Assembly (NCBI RefSeq): GCF_003971255.1
Contig: NZ_CP034660.1
Span: forward strand, 2,170,001-2,234,000
Direction of reading: 5' to 3'
DNA: 64,000 nt
Source of the DNA: Colwellia sp. Arc7-635
GTDB taxonomy: Bacteria > Pseudomonadota > Gammaproteobacteria > Enterobacterales > Alteromonadaceae
Every line of letters starts with the position of its first letter. Position 1 is the first letter of the stretch. Under the pieces are notes generated by a model that was not told the origin of the DNA, ran no database searches, and saw only the letters and a program-made list of their open reading frames with translations. This document shows, in pieces, positions 46,728 to 54,414 of the stretch. The translations under genes were made by a program, and so were the position numbers.

Positions 46728-47430
46728 TGGAGTCGTTATTTGGTAGCCGAAAGAGTAATGGCGAATCGGGCGAGCATTGGTTAACTATTTCTGACCTGAT
46801 GGCCGGTTTAATGATGGTGTTTTTGTTTATCGCGATTGTTTTTATGCGCCATACCATGAAAGAAAATGAAAAAATTAAGAATGTTGCGGTGGCATTTCAA
46901 GAAAACCAAGTGGCAATATACACTGCCTTACACAATGAATTTCAAGATGATTTAGCTGACTGGGGGCGGCGATAGATAAAGATACTCTTGCGTTTAATTT
47001 TAATTCACCTGATGTTTTGTTCGATAATGGTGAAATAGAATTAAAGCCGACTTTTACAGGTATATTAAATGACTTTTTCCCTAGGTATCTTAATGTGCTA
47101 AAGCCGTTCCGTGCTTCTCTTAATGAGGTAAGAATTGAAGGGCATACTAGTAGTGCATGGAATATTACAAGTACTGACAGTGAAGCCTATTTCAATAATA
47201 TGCGCTTATCACAGGGGAGAACCCGCTCTGTATTGTCTTATTTATACAGCTTAGTGCCGGATGAAACAGATTGGATAAAACGTAATATTGCGGCTGTTGG
47301 CTTTTCGTCTTCAAGGTTAATACTTAATGCTGACGGTACAGAAGATGCGGAACAATCAAGGCGTGTTTCCTTTAGAGCTATAACTAATGCCGATATTCAA
47401 ATAAAACGAATTTTGGAAGCAGAAGAATGA
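46727..47430 (+). pseudogene. zorB: Zorya protein ZorB (MotB/OmpA-like), split by a one-base frameshift
   Basis: The gene is found as 46727-46975 and 47017-47430. Together they form about 234 residues: a short N-terminus, a membrane helix ISDLMAGLMMVFLFIAIVF with the conserved Asp (D23), and an OmpA-like peptidoglycan-binding domain with VRIEGHTSS, DSEAYFNNMRLSQGRTRSVLSYL and EQSRRVSFR. The break is at GGGGG (46962-46966): six Gs would continue as DWGAAIDKDTLAFNFNSP and join the second piece with no stop. The start overlaps the zorA stop (TAATG). Intact ZorB is needed for anchoring, so if real the loss would disable Zorya. Confidence 0.85.
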
Positions 47431-48566
47431 AGTTAACTGTTAACTTTGCTCAACTGCATCACTGTGTGCAACTAATGGGAGCAGAAGAAGCTGATTTTGA
47501 ACTAGGACTCGCCTTTAAAGATATTGATCCGATTGATGCTGCTCTTAGAGATGGGCAAGAGCTTGGTAAAGATATAGATCTTATTGATATAGAGCACACT
47601 AAAGGAGTACTTAGTTATAAAGGGCGACAGATCATGCTTTATATTCCGGATCAAGGAAGTAATATTCGGAATGTCATTCAAGATGGTAAACAAGGGAGAC
47701 GAATACACATAGCTGAATGTAGTACTTTACAACAAATGCGTGAAACAGGACGTTTTCCACGCTACCAAGTGACTAATGAAATGAGCGGGTATGTACCTGT
47801 TTATGGTGTAGACTCTGACACTTATCAAGGCGTGGAGGATAAGGCTCATTTAGGTACATGTATGAACTGTTTACGTATCCTCAATTACCAAGGCTATCTA
47901 CTTAAAGGTAAGCTTGAGCGGCATAGTATTTTTGAAAAATTTAGCTTTATAAACTTCTTTGAAACTTACAGTTCTTATTTCAAAAGCTTACCAGTTAGCG
48001 GACAAAGCAAAGGTTTGACCACTTATTCGTCAGATTGGTCTTCTATTTCTTCTACGATGAAGAATAAAGTTAATTATATGTGTGAACAATGTGGCGTTGA
48101 TCTTGATACAGAAAAGAAATTATTACATGTACATCATATTGATGGCGTTAAATCGAATAATAAAAGTAGCAACCTTCGAGTGTTGTGTGCTGATTGTCAT
48201 AAGAAACAACCACACCATGAGCACTTATTTATCAAAGCCGGTGATGTTTTATCGATCAATAGATTACGGCGAGAGCAACATAAATTCGACAACACTACCT
48301 ATAATCAGTTAATAGGGTGTGCAGATACAGCACTCGAGGGGCTTCTGCTAAAATGTCAGAGTTCACGATTACCAATTACTGAGTTAGGTATTGCGGTTAT
48401 GTACGAGCATATCTCAGTACAATTTGACCTATGCTGGCCACGAAAAAAAGTTGCTGTACTCATTGATATGAAAAACGCAACACTCGTTAAAAATCATGGT
48501 TGGACTGTATTTTCAGCATCTCAAGCACTTGAAAAATTTCAAGATTTTCAACGCTACATACGATAA
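47427..48566 (+). CDS. zorE: Zorya type II effector ZorE (HNH endonuclease)
   Basis: The 379-residue protein has an HNH module near 219-262: CEQC, HVHHID (H234-H237), NNKSSNLRVLCADCHKKQPHH. The two CxxC pairs bind zinc. The N-terminal region (1-210) is unlike known nucleases. The C-terminal 60-80 residues, with FDLCWPRKKVAVLID and KNHGWTVF, resemble a Vsr/DUF559-like PD-(D/E)XK fold, perhaps inactive. Third place after ZorA and ZorB and the HNH domain mark the type II Zorya effector, which damages invading DNA. It begins within the last codons of zorB (4-base overlap). Confidence 0.82.
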   Translation: MKLTVNFAQLHHCVQLMGAEEADFELGLAFKDIDPIDAALRDGQELGKDIDLIDIEHTKGVLSYKGRQIMLYIPDQGSNIRNVIQDGKQGRRIHIAECSTLQQMRETGRFPRYQVTNEMSGYVPVYGVDSDTYQGVEDKAHLGTCMNCLRILNYQGYLLKGKLERHSIFEKFSFINFFETYSSYFKSLPVSGQSKGLTTYSSDWSSISSTMKNKVNYMCEQCGVDLDTEKKLLHVHHIDGVKSNNKSSNLRVLCADCHKKQPHHEHLFIKAGDVLSINRLRREQHKFDNTTYNQLIGCADTALEGLLLKCQSSRLPITELGIAVMYEHISVQFDLCWPRKKVAVLIDMKNATLVKNHGWTVFSASQALEKFQDFQRYIR

Positions 48567-48610
48567 ATAACGTAATATTTCTATTGTGACTTATTAAACA
48601 ATAAAACTTT

Positions 48611-49252
48611 TTGGAGATAACACTTATGGACGAGTTATTAGAAAAATCAGAAGCGTTAAGCAGCGAATTTAGCCGTATATTTGAATACGGTCCAGCTGAT
48701 GAAAGCAAGCGAGTGATTGCTAGTTGGTTAATGTGCTCAGTAGCGCTAGAGCATAGCGTTAGTCTAAGGCAGCTTGTGTTGCATGGTAATTATACAACCG
48801 CTATTGGTGTTATGCGATTGCAGTTTGAGGCAGCAGCACGAGCAACCTGGCTGCATTATGCCGCAAGTGATACAGCGATAGATAAAATGACCAGAATACT
48901 ATCGGCTGATAACGCCAATGCTGATAATAGCTTACCTATGGTTTCAGAGATGATAAAAAAGCTGGGTAAAAAAGCCCCTAAGCAAGCTGTTGCCATGCTT
49001 ACTGAATTTAAGGATATAAGCTATAAAGCGCTTAGTTCCTATATTCATGGCGGAATTCATGCGTTACAACGTCATGGCTCAGGGTATCCCGAAGAGTTAT
49101 TGGAAAATGTTATTAAAAGCTCTAATGGATTATTAACAATGACAGCCATGATGGCAGCAATACTGACCGGTAACAAAGTTATTGCTAAAGATATATCAAG
49201 TATTCAGCGCAGACATGAAGATTGTTTGCCGCAACTTTTAGTTAAAGCTTAA
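48611..49252 (+). CDS. Helical protein of unknown function (DUF6988-like)
   Basis: The 213-residue protein starts MDELLEKSEALSSEFSRIF and is mainly helical, with AIGVMRLQFEAAARATWLHYAASD and YKALSSYIHGGIHALQRHG. The pattern fits a small bacterial family I believe is DUF6988, which recurs beside mobile or defence genes. No catalytic motif is evident beyond His in SSYIHGG. It follows zorE by 45 bases with a GGAGATAAC ribosome site, so it may share the Zorya transcript. Function unknown. Confidence 0.6.
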   Translation: MEITLMDELLEKSEALSSEFSRIFEYGPADESKRVIASWLMCSVALEHSVSLRQLVLHGNYTTAIGVMRLQFEAAARATWLHYAASDTAIDKMTRILSADNANADNSLPMVSEMIKKLGKKAPKQAVAMLTEFKDISYKALSSYIHGGIHALQRHGSGYPEELLENVIKSSNGLLTMTAMMAAILTGNKVIAKDISSIQRRHEDCLPQLLVKA

Positions 49253-49262
49253 GAAGGATCTT

Positions 49263-49667
49263 ATGAAGTTTGAGTGCCCGAGTTGTAATAAAGGCAACGA
49301 TTTAGATATAGACACCGCGATTTGCTGTAGTCATTGTGAAACTAGCTTTGATGGTATTAAGTTTCAAAAAATAAAAAGCGCTTTGTTTGGTACGGCTATG
49401 ACTTTTATTGCTGGCGGTATTCTTTTCGATAAAGCAGAAGATTATATGTTTGGTGAACGTTTACCGATAGCACTTGAGTTTGAAATTGTGCAATCTTGCG
49501 TTGATTCAGACGATCGGTCAATGTCGTCATCAGTATACAAAAGGAAAAAGCAGTCTTGCTTGTGCGGCCTAGAAGAAACCTTGGATGAGCTTGATTATGG
49601 TGACTTTAAAGATTCGCCAATAAAATTTCAGGCATTGTTTAGCCGTAAAGCTAAACAGTGCCTGTAA
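49263..49667 (+). CDS. Zinc-ribbon protein with one membrane segment
   Basis: The 134-residue protein begins with a ribbon: C5xxC8 and C22xxC25 (CPSC, CSHC). A single hydrophobic segment follows (about 41-55, LFGTAMTFIAGGILF). A second Cys-containing motif, KKQSCLCGLEETL, lies near residue 98. I do not recognise a named family. It starts 11 bases after the previous gene with AAGAAGGATC upstream, so the two are likely co-expressed. The ribbon on the cytoplasmic side could be a nucleic-acid or protein sensor, which is inference. Confidence 0.6.
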   Translation: MKFECPSCNKGNDLDIDTAICCSHCETSFDGIKFQKIKSALFGTAMTFIAGGILFDKAEDYMFGERLPIALEFEIVQSCVDSDDRSMSSSVYKRKKQSCLCGLEETLDELDYGDFKDSPIKFQALFSRKAKQCL

Positions 49668-49702
49668 GTGTGATAGTTAAAGCACTGTTACATTAGCAAA
49701 GC

Positions 49703-49921
49703 TTACTTTTTCGGTGGCGCATTATCGCGTCCACCACCTGACTTTTCTCCAGGTACTTTACTAGGCCAATTTGGCTGTTGTGATGGTGTTGTCTTTGGTG
49801 CCGCCGCAGCTTGGGCACGGGCTGCGAATGAACCTTTTGGCACTACGCCACTGTTTGCTTTTGCTGTAGCTGATTGTATTCTTGCAGCTGCTGCGGCAGT
49901 CATCGATTGTGTGTTTTTCAT
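49703..49921 (-). CDS. Small Ala-rich disordered protein
   Basis: The 72-residue leftward product reads MKNTQSMTAAAAARIQSATAK and later SFAARAQAAAAPK, then a Pro/Gly/Lys tail. Two AARIQSA/AARAQAA repeats resemble the SMP-like small proteins found in many proteobacteria. It is basic and likely unstructured in isolation. Function is unknown. Convincing codon structure and an upstream GGTAATACAAA site support it as real. It sits alone between rightward genes. Confidence 0.5.
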   Translation of the reverse strand: MKNTQSMTAAAAARIQSATAKANSGVVPKGSFAARAQAAAAPKTTPSQQPNWPSKVPGEKSGGGRDNAPPKK

Positions 49922-50022
49922 TTGTATTACCTTTTTATTATATAAATGTTGAGTGAGTGTTCATTGTTTCCCCGCTGGGTTGCAGTGAACGAGTAGTAAT
50001 ATATACAAGGAGGTAGGGACAA

Positions 50023-50373
50023 ATGGGGACAAAAACAAAAGAATTACAAACTAGCATAATCGAGCAAATAGAGAGGCTAGGCTGGTCGGTTAAACGCTTA
50101 GCGCGTGAATTATATTATCACCATAATGATGTAGACGATGATGACGAAGTTTTAAAGGCAGAAGAGCGCCTGAAGAAGCAGCTGAGTAGGGCTACGACAT
50201 CAGCTAAAAAGCTTGATGAAATACTTAATACTATTCCTGAACTGGATTTATTTAAAAAAACTAACCTAGTATCGCCAAGGTATATAGCGTCAGACGTGCT
50301 CTCTGAAGATTTCAGGCGGGCAATGAAAGAGTTGTCGACATCATTAACGGATAGTCTAGAAATAGATGTTTAG
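50023..50373 (+). CDS. Small HTH-like protein of unknown function
   Basis: The 116-residue protein has an N-terminal part that could be a helix-turn-helix (SIIEQIERLGWSVKRLARELYYHH). An acidic patch DVDDDDEVLKAEERLKKQL follows, then a short C-terminal domain. A strong AAGGAGG ribosome site lies 9 bases before the ATG, and GGGACAAA occurs on both sides of the start. It may bind DNA and regulate the neighbouring genes, but I know no close family. A LexA box and umuDC follow 110 bases downstream. Confidence 0.55.
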   Translation: MGTKTKELQTSIIEQIERLGWSVKRLARELYYHHNDVDDDDEVLKAEERLKKQLSRATTSAKKLDEILNTIPELDLFKKTNLVSPRYIASDVLSEDFRRAMKELSTSLTDSLEIDV

Positions 50374-50481
50374 AAGAAAAAAAGGCTAATTGCTCTCATT
50401 AGTTAGCTTGCCGATAGCTTTATTTAATCAACACTTTTGTTCACAGAACAAAAAACTTCCTCAAATTTAACCTTTAAACTA

Positions 50482-50501
50482 TACTGTATTTATGTACAGT
50501 A
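50482..50501 (+). promoter_or_regulatory. LexA (SOS) box of umuDC
   Basis: TACTGTATTTATGTACAGTA contains CTGT-N8-ACAG and near-perfect dyad symmetry, matching the gammaproteobacterial SOS box. It lies 14 bases upstream of the umuD ATG. Confidence 0.92.
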
Positions 50502-50514
50502 TAGTTTGTGATCT

Positions 50515-50928
50515 ATGAAAGTAATTCCTATTTATATCGAGGCCGGCATTTCTGGTTTCGAATCTCCTGCGGCTGAATATAAAGAGCTTGGTTTGTCATT
50601 GGATCAGCTTTTAATTGCTCACCCTGATGCAACCTTTATTGGCTTAGCGCAAGGACAGTCAATGCAAGATGTCGGTATATTCGACGGCGATTTATTGTTG
50701 GTTGATCGCAGTGAACAGGTAAAAGATGGTGATGTTATTGTGGCTAATTACAATGGCTGCTTTACCTGTAAGTTTATTGACAGAATACACGCGAGGTTAT
50801 TATCCGCATCGGCAACACATCCTCCGGTAAATATTAGTCCAGAGGATGAATTTCAAATAGAGGGTGTTGTGACTCGCTCTATTCGGTTGCATCGGCCTGT
50901 GCGGGAGTTTAGCTCATGTATGCGTTAG
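50515..50928 (+). CDS. umuD: Translesion polymerase subunit UmuD
   Basis: The 137-residue S24 peptidase-fold protein has FESPAAEYKE, LDQLLIAHPDAT, and the catalytic Ser in AQGQSMQDVG (S49) with the Lys in FTCKF (K86). The Ser motif is GQSM rather than the usual GDSM. The self-cleavage region has AG at 10-11 and SG at 13-14 in place of the classical CG, and only about 12 residues precede it, so this UmuD has a short N-terminal arm. UmuD' with UmuC forms polymerase V after RecA-stimulated cleavage. The stop overlaps umuC by 13 bases, and a LexA box lies just upstream. Confidence 0.9.
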   Translation: MKVIPIYIEAGISGFESPAAEYKELGLSLDQLLIAHPDATFIGLAQGQSMQDVGIFDGDLLLVDRSEQVKDGDVIVANYNGCFTCKFIDRIHARLLSASATHPPVNISPEDEFQIEGVVTRSIRLHRPVREFSSCMR

Positions 50929-52172
50929 TTGATGCGGTGTCATTCTATGCGTCTTGCGAAAAGGTATTTGACCCATCGATTAGAAATAAGCCGGTTGTTG
51001 TACTGACAAATAATGATGGCTGTATTTGCGCCGTATGTCCTATTGCCCGCCGCTTGGGCGTACCAAAGTTTATGCCGTACTTTCAAATTAAGCACTTTTT
51101 GGCGAAGCACAATGTCGTTATTCGCTCATCTAACTACGAACTTTATGCCAGTCTTAGCGATAAAATGATGAATGTGATCGGCAGATATTGCGATAACCAG
51201 TATATTTACTCGATTGATGAGTCGTTTTTGCAGTTTAAGAATTACCAAACGATTATTAGCGATTGGTATGCCTATGGCGCTGAAATACGTCGTGCAGTAT
51301 GGAAAGAAACACGTTTACCTGTGGGGGTCGGTTTTGGCTCTACGCCGACATTAGCCAAAGCGGCTAATCATGCCGCTAAAAAGTTAGCGGGTTATAACGG
51401 TGTTGCTGTTGTTGATGATGCCGCGTCACGTAAAGAAGTGTTATCAAAAATGGCAGTAACTGATGTTTGGGGGATCGGTAGTCGATTAGGCAAACGCTTG
51501 AACGTGTTAGGCATAAAAAGCGCATGGGATTTAGCTAATCAGTCACCCAAGTCTATGCGTAGCCAGTTTAGCGTTTTAGTTGAACGTACGGTTAACGAAC
51601 TTAACGGTATTGTTTGCTTAAATTGGGATGAGGTTAAACAAGCCAAAAAAGATATATTTTCAACCAGAAGTTTTGGACAACGAGTCAACGATGCACACTC
51701 ACTAAAAACAGCATTGGTCAGTCATGGCGTGATTGTTGGTCGTAAAGTAAGGCAACAACAGTCGTTAATAAGAAGGCTCGTTATATTTGCCGCAAGCTCG
51801 CCTCACGATGACAATTTCTATAGTAAATCGATTGTGTATGAATTTCCCGTTGCAACAAATAATACATTGCACATAGCGAATGCTATAGCTGCGGTTTTTA
51901 ATTGCGTATATGAAAGTCGTGTTAGTTTTTATCGTTGCGGAGTAGGGGCTATTGAGCTGGAAAATAGCCAATTCCAGCAACAGGACTTATTTTCAGTGAG
52001 CGAGGATAACCCTGAACTTATGTACTGCTATGACGGCATCAATAAGCGCTATGGCAATGACACCTTACAATTAGCTGCGCAGGGTAGAGTTGAAAAGTGG
52101 CAAATGCGCCGTGAGTTTTTATCACCAAGCTTTACCAGTAAGTGGCGAGATATACCGAAGATCAGTTGTTAG
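50916..52172 (+). CDS. umuC: DNA polymerase V catalytic subunit UmuC
   Basis: The 418-residue Y-family polymerase begins MYALVDAVSFYASCEKVFDP and has the metal ligands in LVDAVSF and IDESFL (about residue 100), KPVVVLTNNDGC, and the little finger and C-terminal domain with CYDGINKRYG. It performs error-prone bypass of lesions after SOS induction. It overlaps umuD by 13 bases and is LexA-controlled. UmuDC pairs are common cargo of mobile elements, so its position next to Zorya is notable. Confidence 0.95.
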   Translation: MYALVDAVSFYASCEKVFDPSIRNKPVVVLTNNDGCICAVCPIARRLGVPKFMPYFQIKHFLAKHNVVIRSSNYELYASLSDKMMNVIGRYCDNQYIYSIDESFLQFKNYQTIISDWYAYGAEIRRAVWKETRLPVGVGFGSTPTLAKAANHAAKKLAGYNGVAVVDDAASRKEVLSKMAVTDVWGIGSRLGKRLNVLGIKSAWDLANQSPKSMRSQFSVLVERTVNELNGIVCLNWDEVKQAKKDIFSTRSFGQRVNDAHSLKTALVSHGVIVGRKVRQQQSLIRRLVIFAASSPHDDNFYSKSIVYEFPVATNNTLHIANAIAAVFNCVYESRVSFYRCGVGAIELENSQFQQQDLFSVSEDNPELMYCYDGINKRYGNDTLQLAAQGRVEKWQMRREFLSPSFTSKWRDIPKISC

Positions 52173-52488
52173 TGATTCATCGAAGTCTGCAACATCTTTT
52201 GGGTCATTGCCCAACTTAAATAAAGTCCTTTAAGCAGTTTTCGAATTTAATCGTTAATCGATTAAAAGCTGTTTTCTTATTTCTTATCTATTATTTATTA
52301 TATTGGCATCGTCCATTTTGTAGATGCCACGACTATCAAAATACATAGTAAATGCAAACAAGCTACAAATGCTTCAGGTAAATTCACTTACTCATATTAC
52401 TTGTTGTTGAGGCACACTGAGTATCTGACTGTTTAACTTAATGTACCGACTCCCCATATCGTGCATATTGAAATAGTGCAAACGGTTA
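52173..52488. other. Convergent intergenic stretch
   Basis: The stretch lies between umuC and the leftward histidine kinase gene. It is AT-rich and I see no gene, terminator with a T tract or RNA. Confidence 0.55.
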
Positions 52489-53733
52489 TTAAAAAATTAT
52501 TGATGCTGTACAGCCTTTATTTTTGTTACTTTTCAAGCTAAATTGCCATTGATACTTTTCACAAATATCTCGAACAATATTAAGGCCTATTCCAAACCCT
52601 TCATAGCCACGGGGTTTTGCGTCAAGGCCTACACCATTATCAATAACATCAATTCTTTGTGGAGAAATAAATAAATCAACATTTCCGCCCACACTACAGT
52701 TAACTGCATTTTTTAATAAGTTTTTAACTATTGCTGAAAAAAGTAAGGGCTGCACACTAAGGCTAAATTCACATTGTACTTGTTGATGAAAGCTAACTTG
52801 GTTCGCTTTTATGGTCGGCTCAAGGTCTATTAATAGATTTTTGATAGAGTCATCTGAAATAGTTGTGCTTAAGCCTAATAAGTCTTCATCTCTCGCTAGT
52901 AAGAGGAAAGTATGAATTAACTGTTCCATTTCAATAATTGCCATATCGATGCGATTATATTGTTTTTCGGCCTTATCATTTTTTAACAAGCGCAAGACGC
53001 TAATCGCGCCGCGAACTACGGTCATCGGTGTGCGTAGCTCATGACTAACATAACGAGTAAAGGCTTTTTCTCTGGTGAAGGCGTCTTGAATTCTACTACG
53101 GTAAGAGTTTATGCCTGTGAGCATTTGTGTTAACTCAAGTGACAATTCTCCATCAACGGATAACGGTGCATAATTTTCATTTTCATTTCTATTATTTTTC
53201 AATTGATTTGCTAAGTTTGAAAATGGTGCACTGATACGTTTTGCCATTTTTACACTAATAAGCGCGGAAATAATAAAAATAAGTAGGCCAAGACCAAATA
53301 TTACCGCTTGAAAAATCGCAAAGCTAACGTCTTCCCATTCGCTCGCATCTACATCTTCTAGCGCATATACAATCGCTAACCCTCTTTGGGTCATCACTTG
53401 CTGGGCAAAGGCACTATATTCAGTATCATCTTCAAAGTGAAAGTGCATACTGCCTTGCCAATCTCGATTTAATCGTCGCTTTATCGATGAGGGTAATATG
53501 TCGTATTGATCGTAAATTTTCATCATAGGATCAATCTGAATTTCTCCTGTGTGTCCCTGACTGAATAATGTGAAGTGGAAAGGTGCCGCGATTGCTAAGC
53601 GTCTTTCACCGCTTTTATTTTCGGCATACAAAATAGTGTTATATAAAATAGCGCCGTAAAACACTAACAGGACGATTAAGCCAATCAAATAAACTTGGGT
53701 TATTTTACTGCTCATGGGTTTCGTATTAATCAT
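52489..53733 (-). CDS. Sensor histidine kinase
   Basis: The 414-residue kinase has two membrane helices (about 12-32 and 147-167) flanking a periplasmic loop of about 110 residues. A HAMP-like linker follows, then the phosphoacceptor His in YVSHELRTPMT, the N-box KNLLKNAVN, G1 DNGVGLD and G2 FGIGLNIV. It autophosphorylates in response to an envelope signal. Its start overlaps the regulator stop as TAATG. The operon with lipid glycosyltransferases suggests it responds to envelope stress or cationic agents, as PmrB/QseC-like kinases do, but the ligand is unknown. Confidence 0.9.
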   Translation of the reverse strand: MINTKPMSSKITQVYLIGLIVLLVFYGAILYNTILYAENKSGERRLAIAAPFHFTLFSQGHTGEIQIDPMMKIYDQYDILPSSIKRRLNRDWQGSMHFHFEDDTEYSAFAQQVMTQRGLAIVYALEDVDASEWEDVSFAIFQAVIFGLGLLIFIISALISVKMAKRISAPFSNLANQLKNNRNENENYAPLSVDGELSLELTQMLTGINSYRSRIQDAFTREKAFTRYVSHELRTPMTVVRGAISVLRLLKNDKAEKQYNRIDMAIIEMEQLIHTFLLLARDEDLLGLSTTISDDSIKNLLIDLEPTIKANQVSFHQQVQCEFSLSVQPLLFSAIVKNLLKNAVNCSVGGNVDLFISPQRIDVIDNGVGLDAKPRGYEGFGIGLNIVRDICEKYQWQFSLKSNKNKGCTASIIF

Positions 53734-54404
53734 TATTGTGCAGCCAATCGGTAGCCCAATTTAGGCACCGTTTCTATAATATTTTCAGTGAAAGGTGTGT
53801 CTACTTTGCTACGTAGCTGATAAACATGTTTGCGTAATATATCTTGGTCGGGTGGATCATCAGGCCAAAGTACATCCTCTATTTCTTGACGAGATACCAC
53901 GTTTGGTGACCTTTGCACTAAAAGCTTTAATATTTTAAAACCAATAGGCGTTAACTTGAGCTCGCTTTTACCACGCCAGACTTGATGAGTGTTTATATCT
54001 AACGTTATAAAGCCATAAGTTAATTGATTGATAAAGCCGATACCTGAATTACGACGAATAAGGCTGTGGATACGCGCTTCTAATAACTCTAAATTGAAAG
54101 GCTTTACAATGTAATCATCAGCTCCCTCGCGAAATCCAGATAACATATCGCTATCAGTATCGCGCGCGGTGAGCATTATAATCGGGGTGTTATTGCCTTC
54201 GGCCCTCAGCTGTTTGCAAAGACTAATTCCATCAAGTCCTGGTAGCATGATATCTAGAACAATGCAGTCAAACTTTTGTGATTGTGCTAATGATAGCCCT
54301 AATGTGCCAGTAGCAGCATAATCAAGGCTTATACCTGAGGCCTCAAAATAATCAAAAATTACTTCCGCAACGCTCTGGCAGTCTTCTACCAGTAATATTT
54401 TCAA
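53733..54404 (-). CDS. OmpR/PhoB-family response regulator
   Basis: The 223-residue regulator has a receiver domain with acidic residues at the start, phospho-acceptor D51 in LDIMLPG, the conserved Thr in MLTARD and Lys in IVKPF. A winged-helix DNA-binding domain (about 130-220) carries LTPIGFKILKLL and RKHVYQLRSKVD. It is the partner of the adjacent kinase and lies 10 bases after the ArnT-like gene in the same leftward operon. Confidence 0.93.
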   Translation of the reverse strand: MKILLVEDCQSVAEVIFDYFEASGISLDYAATGTLGLSLAQSQKFDCIVLDIMLPGLDGISLCKQLRAEGNNTPIIMLTARDTDSDMLSGFREGADDYIVKPFNLELLEARIHSLIRRNSGIGFINQLTYGFITLDINTHQVWRGKSELKLTPIGFKILKLLVQRSPNVVSRQEIEDVLWPDDPPDQDILRKHVYQLRSKVDTPFTENIIETVPKLGYRLAAQ

Positions 54405-54414
54405 AATATGATCC

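Noticed and set aside
47017-47430. Stand-alone OmpA-domain protein
   Set aside because: The frame is open upstream and joins zorB after adding one G, so it is the second half of zorB.
52489-54404. Naming the pair PmrAB or QseBC
   Set aside because: The operon context is suggestive, but the sensor loop and DNA target cannot be matched by eye, so no symbol is given.
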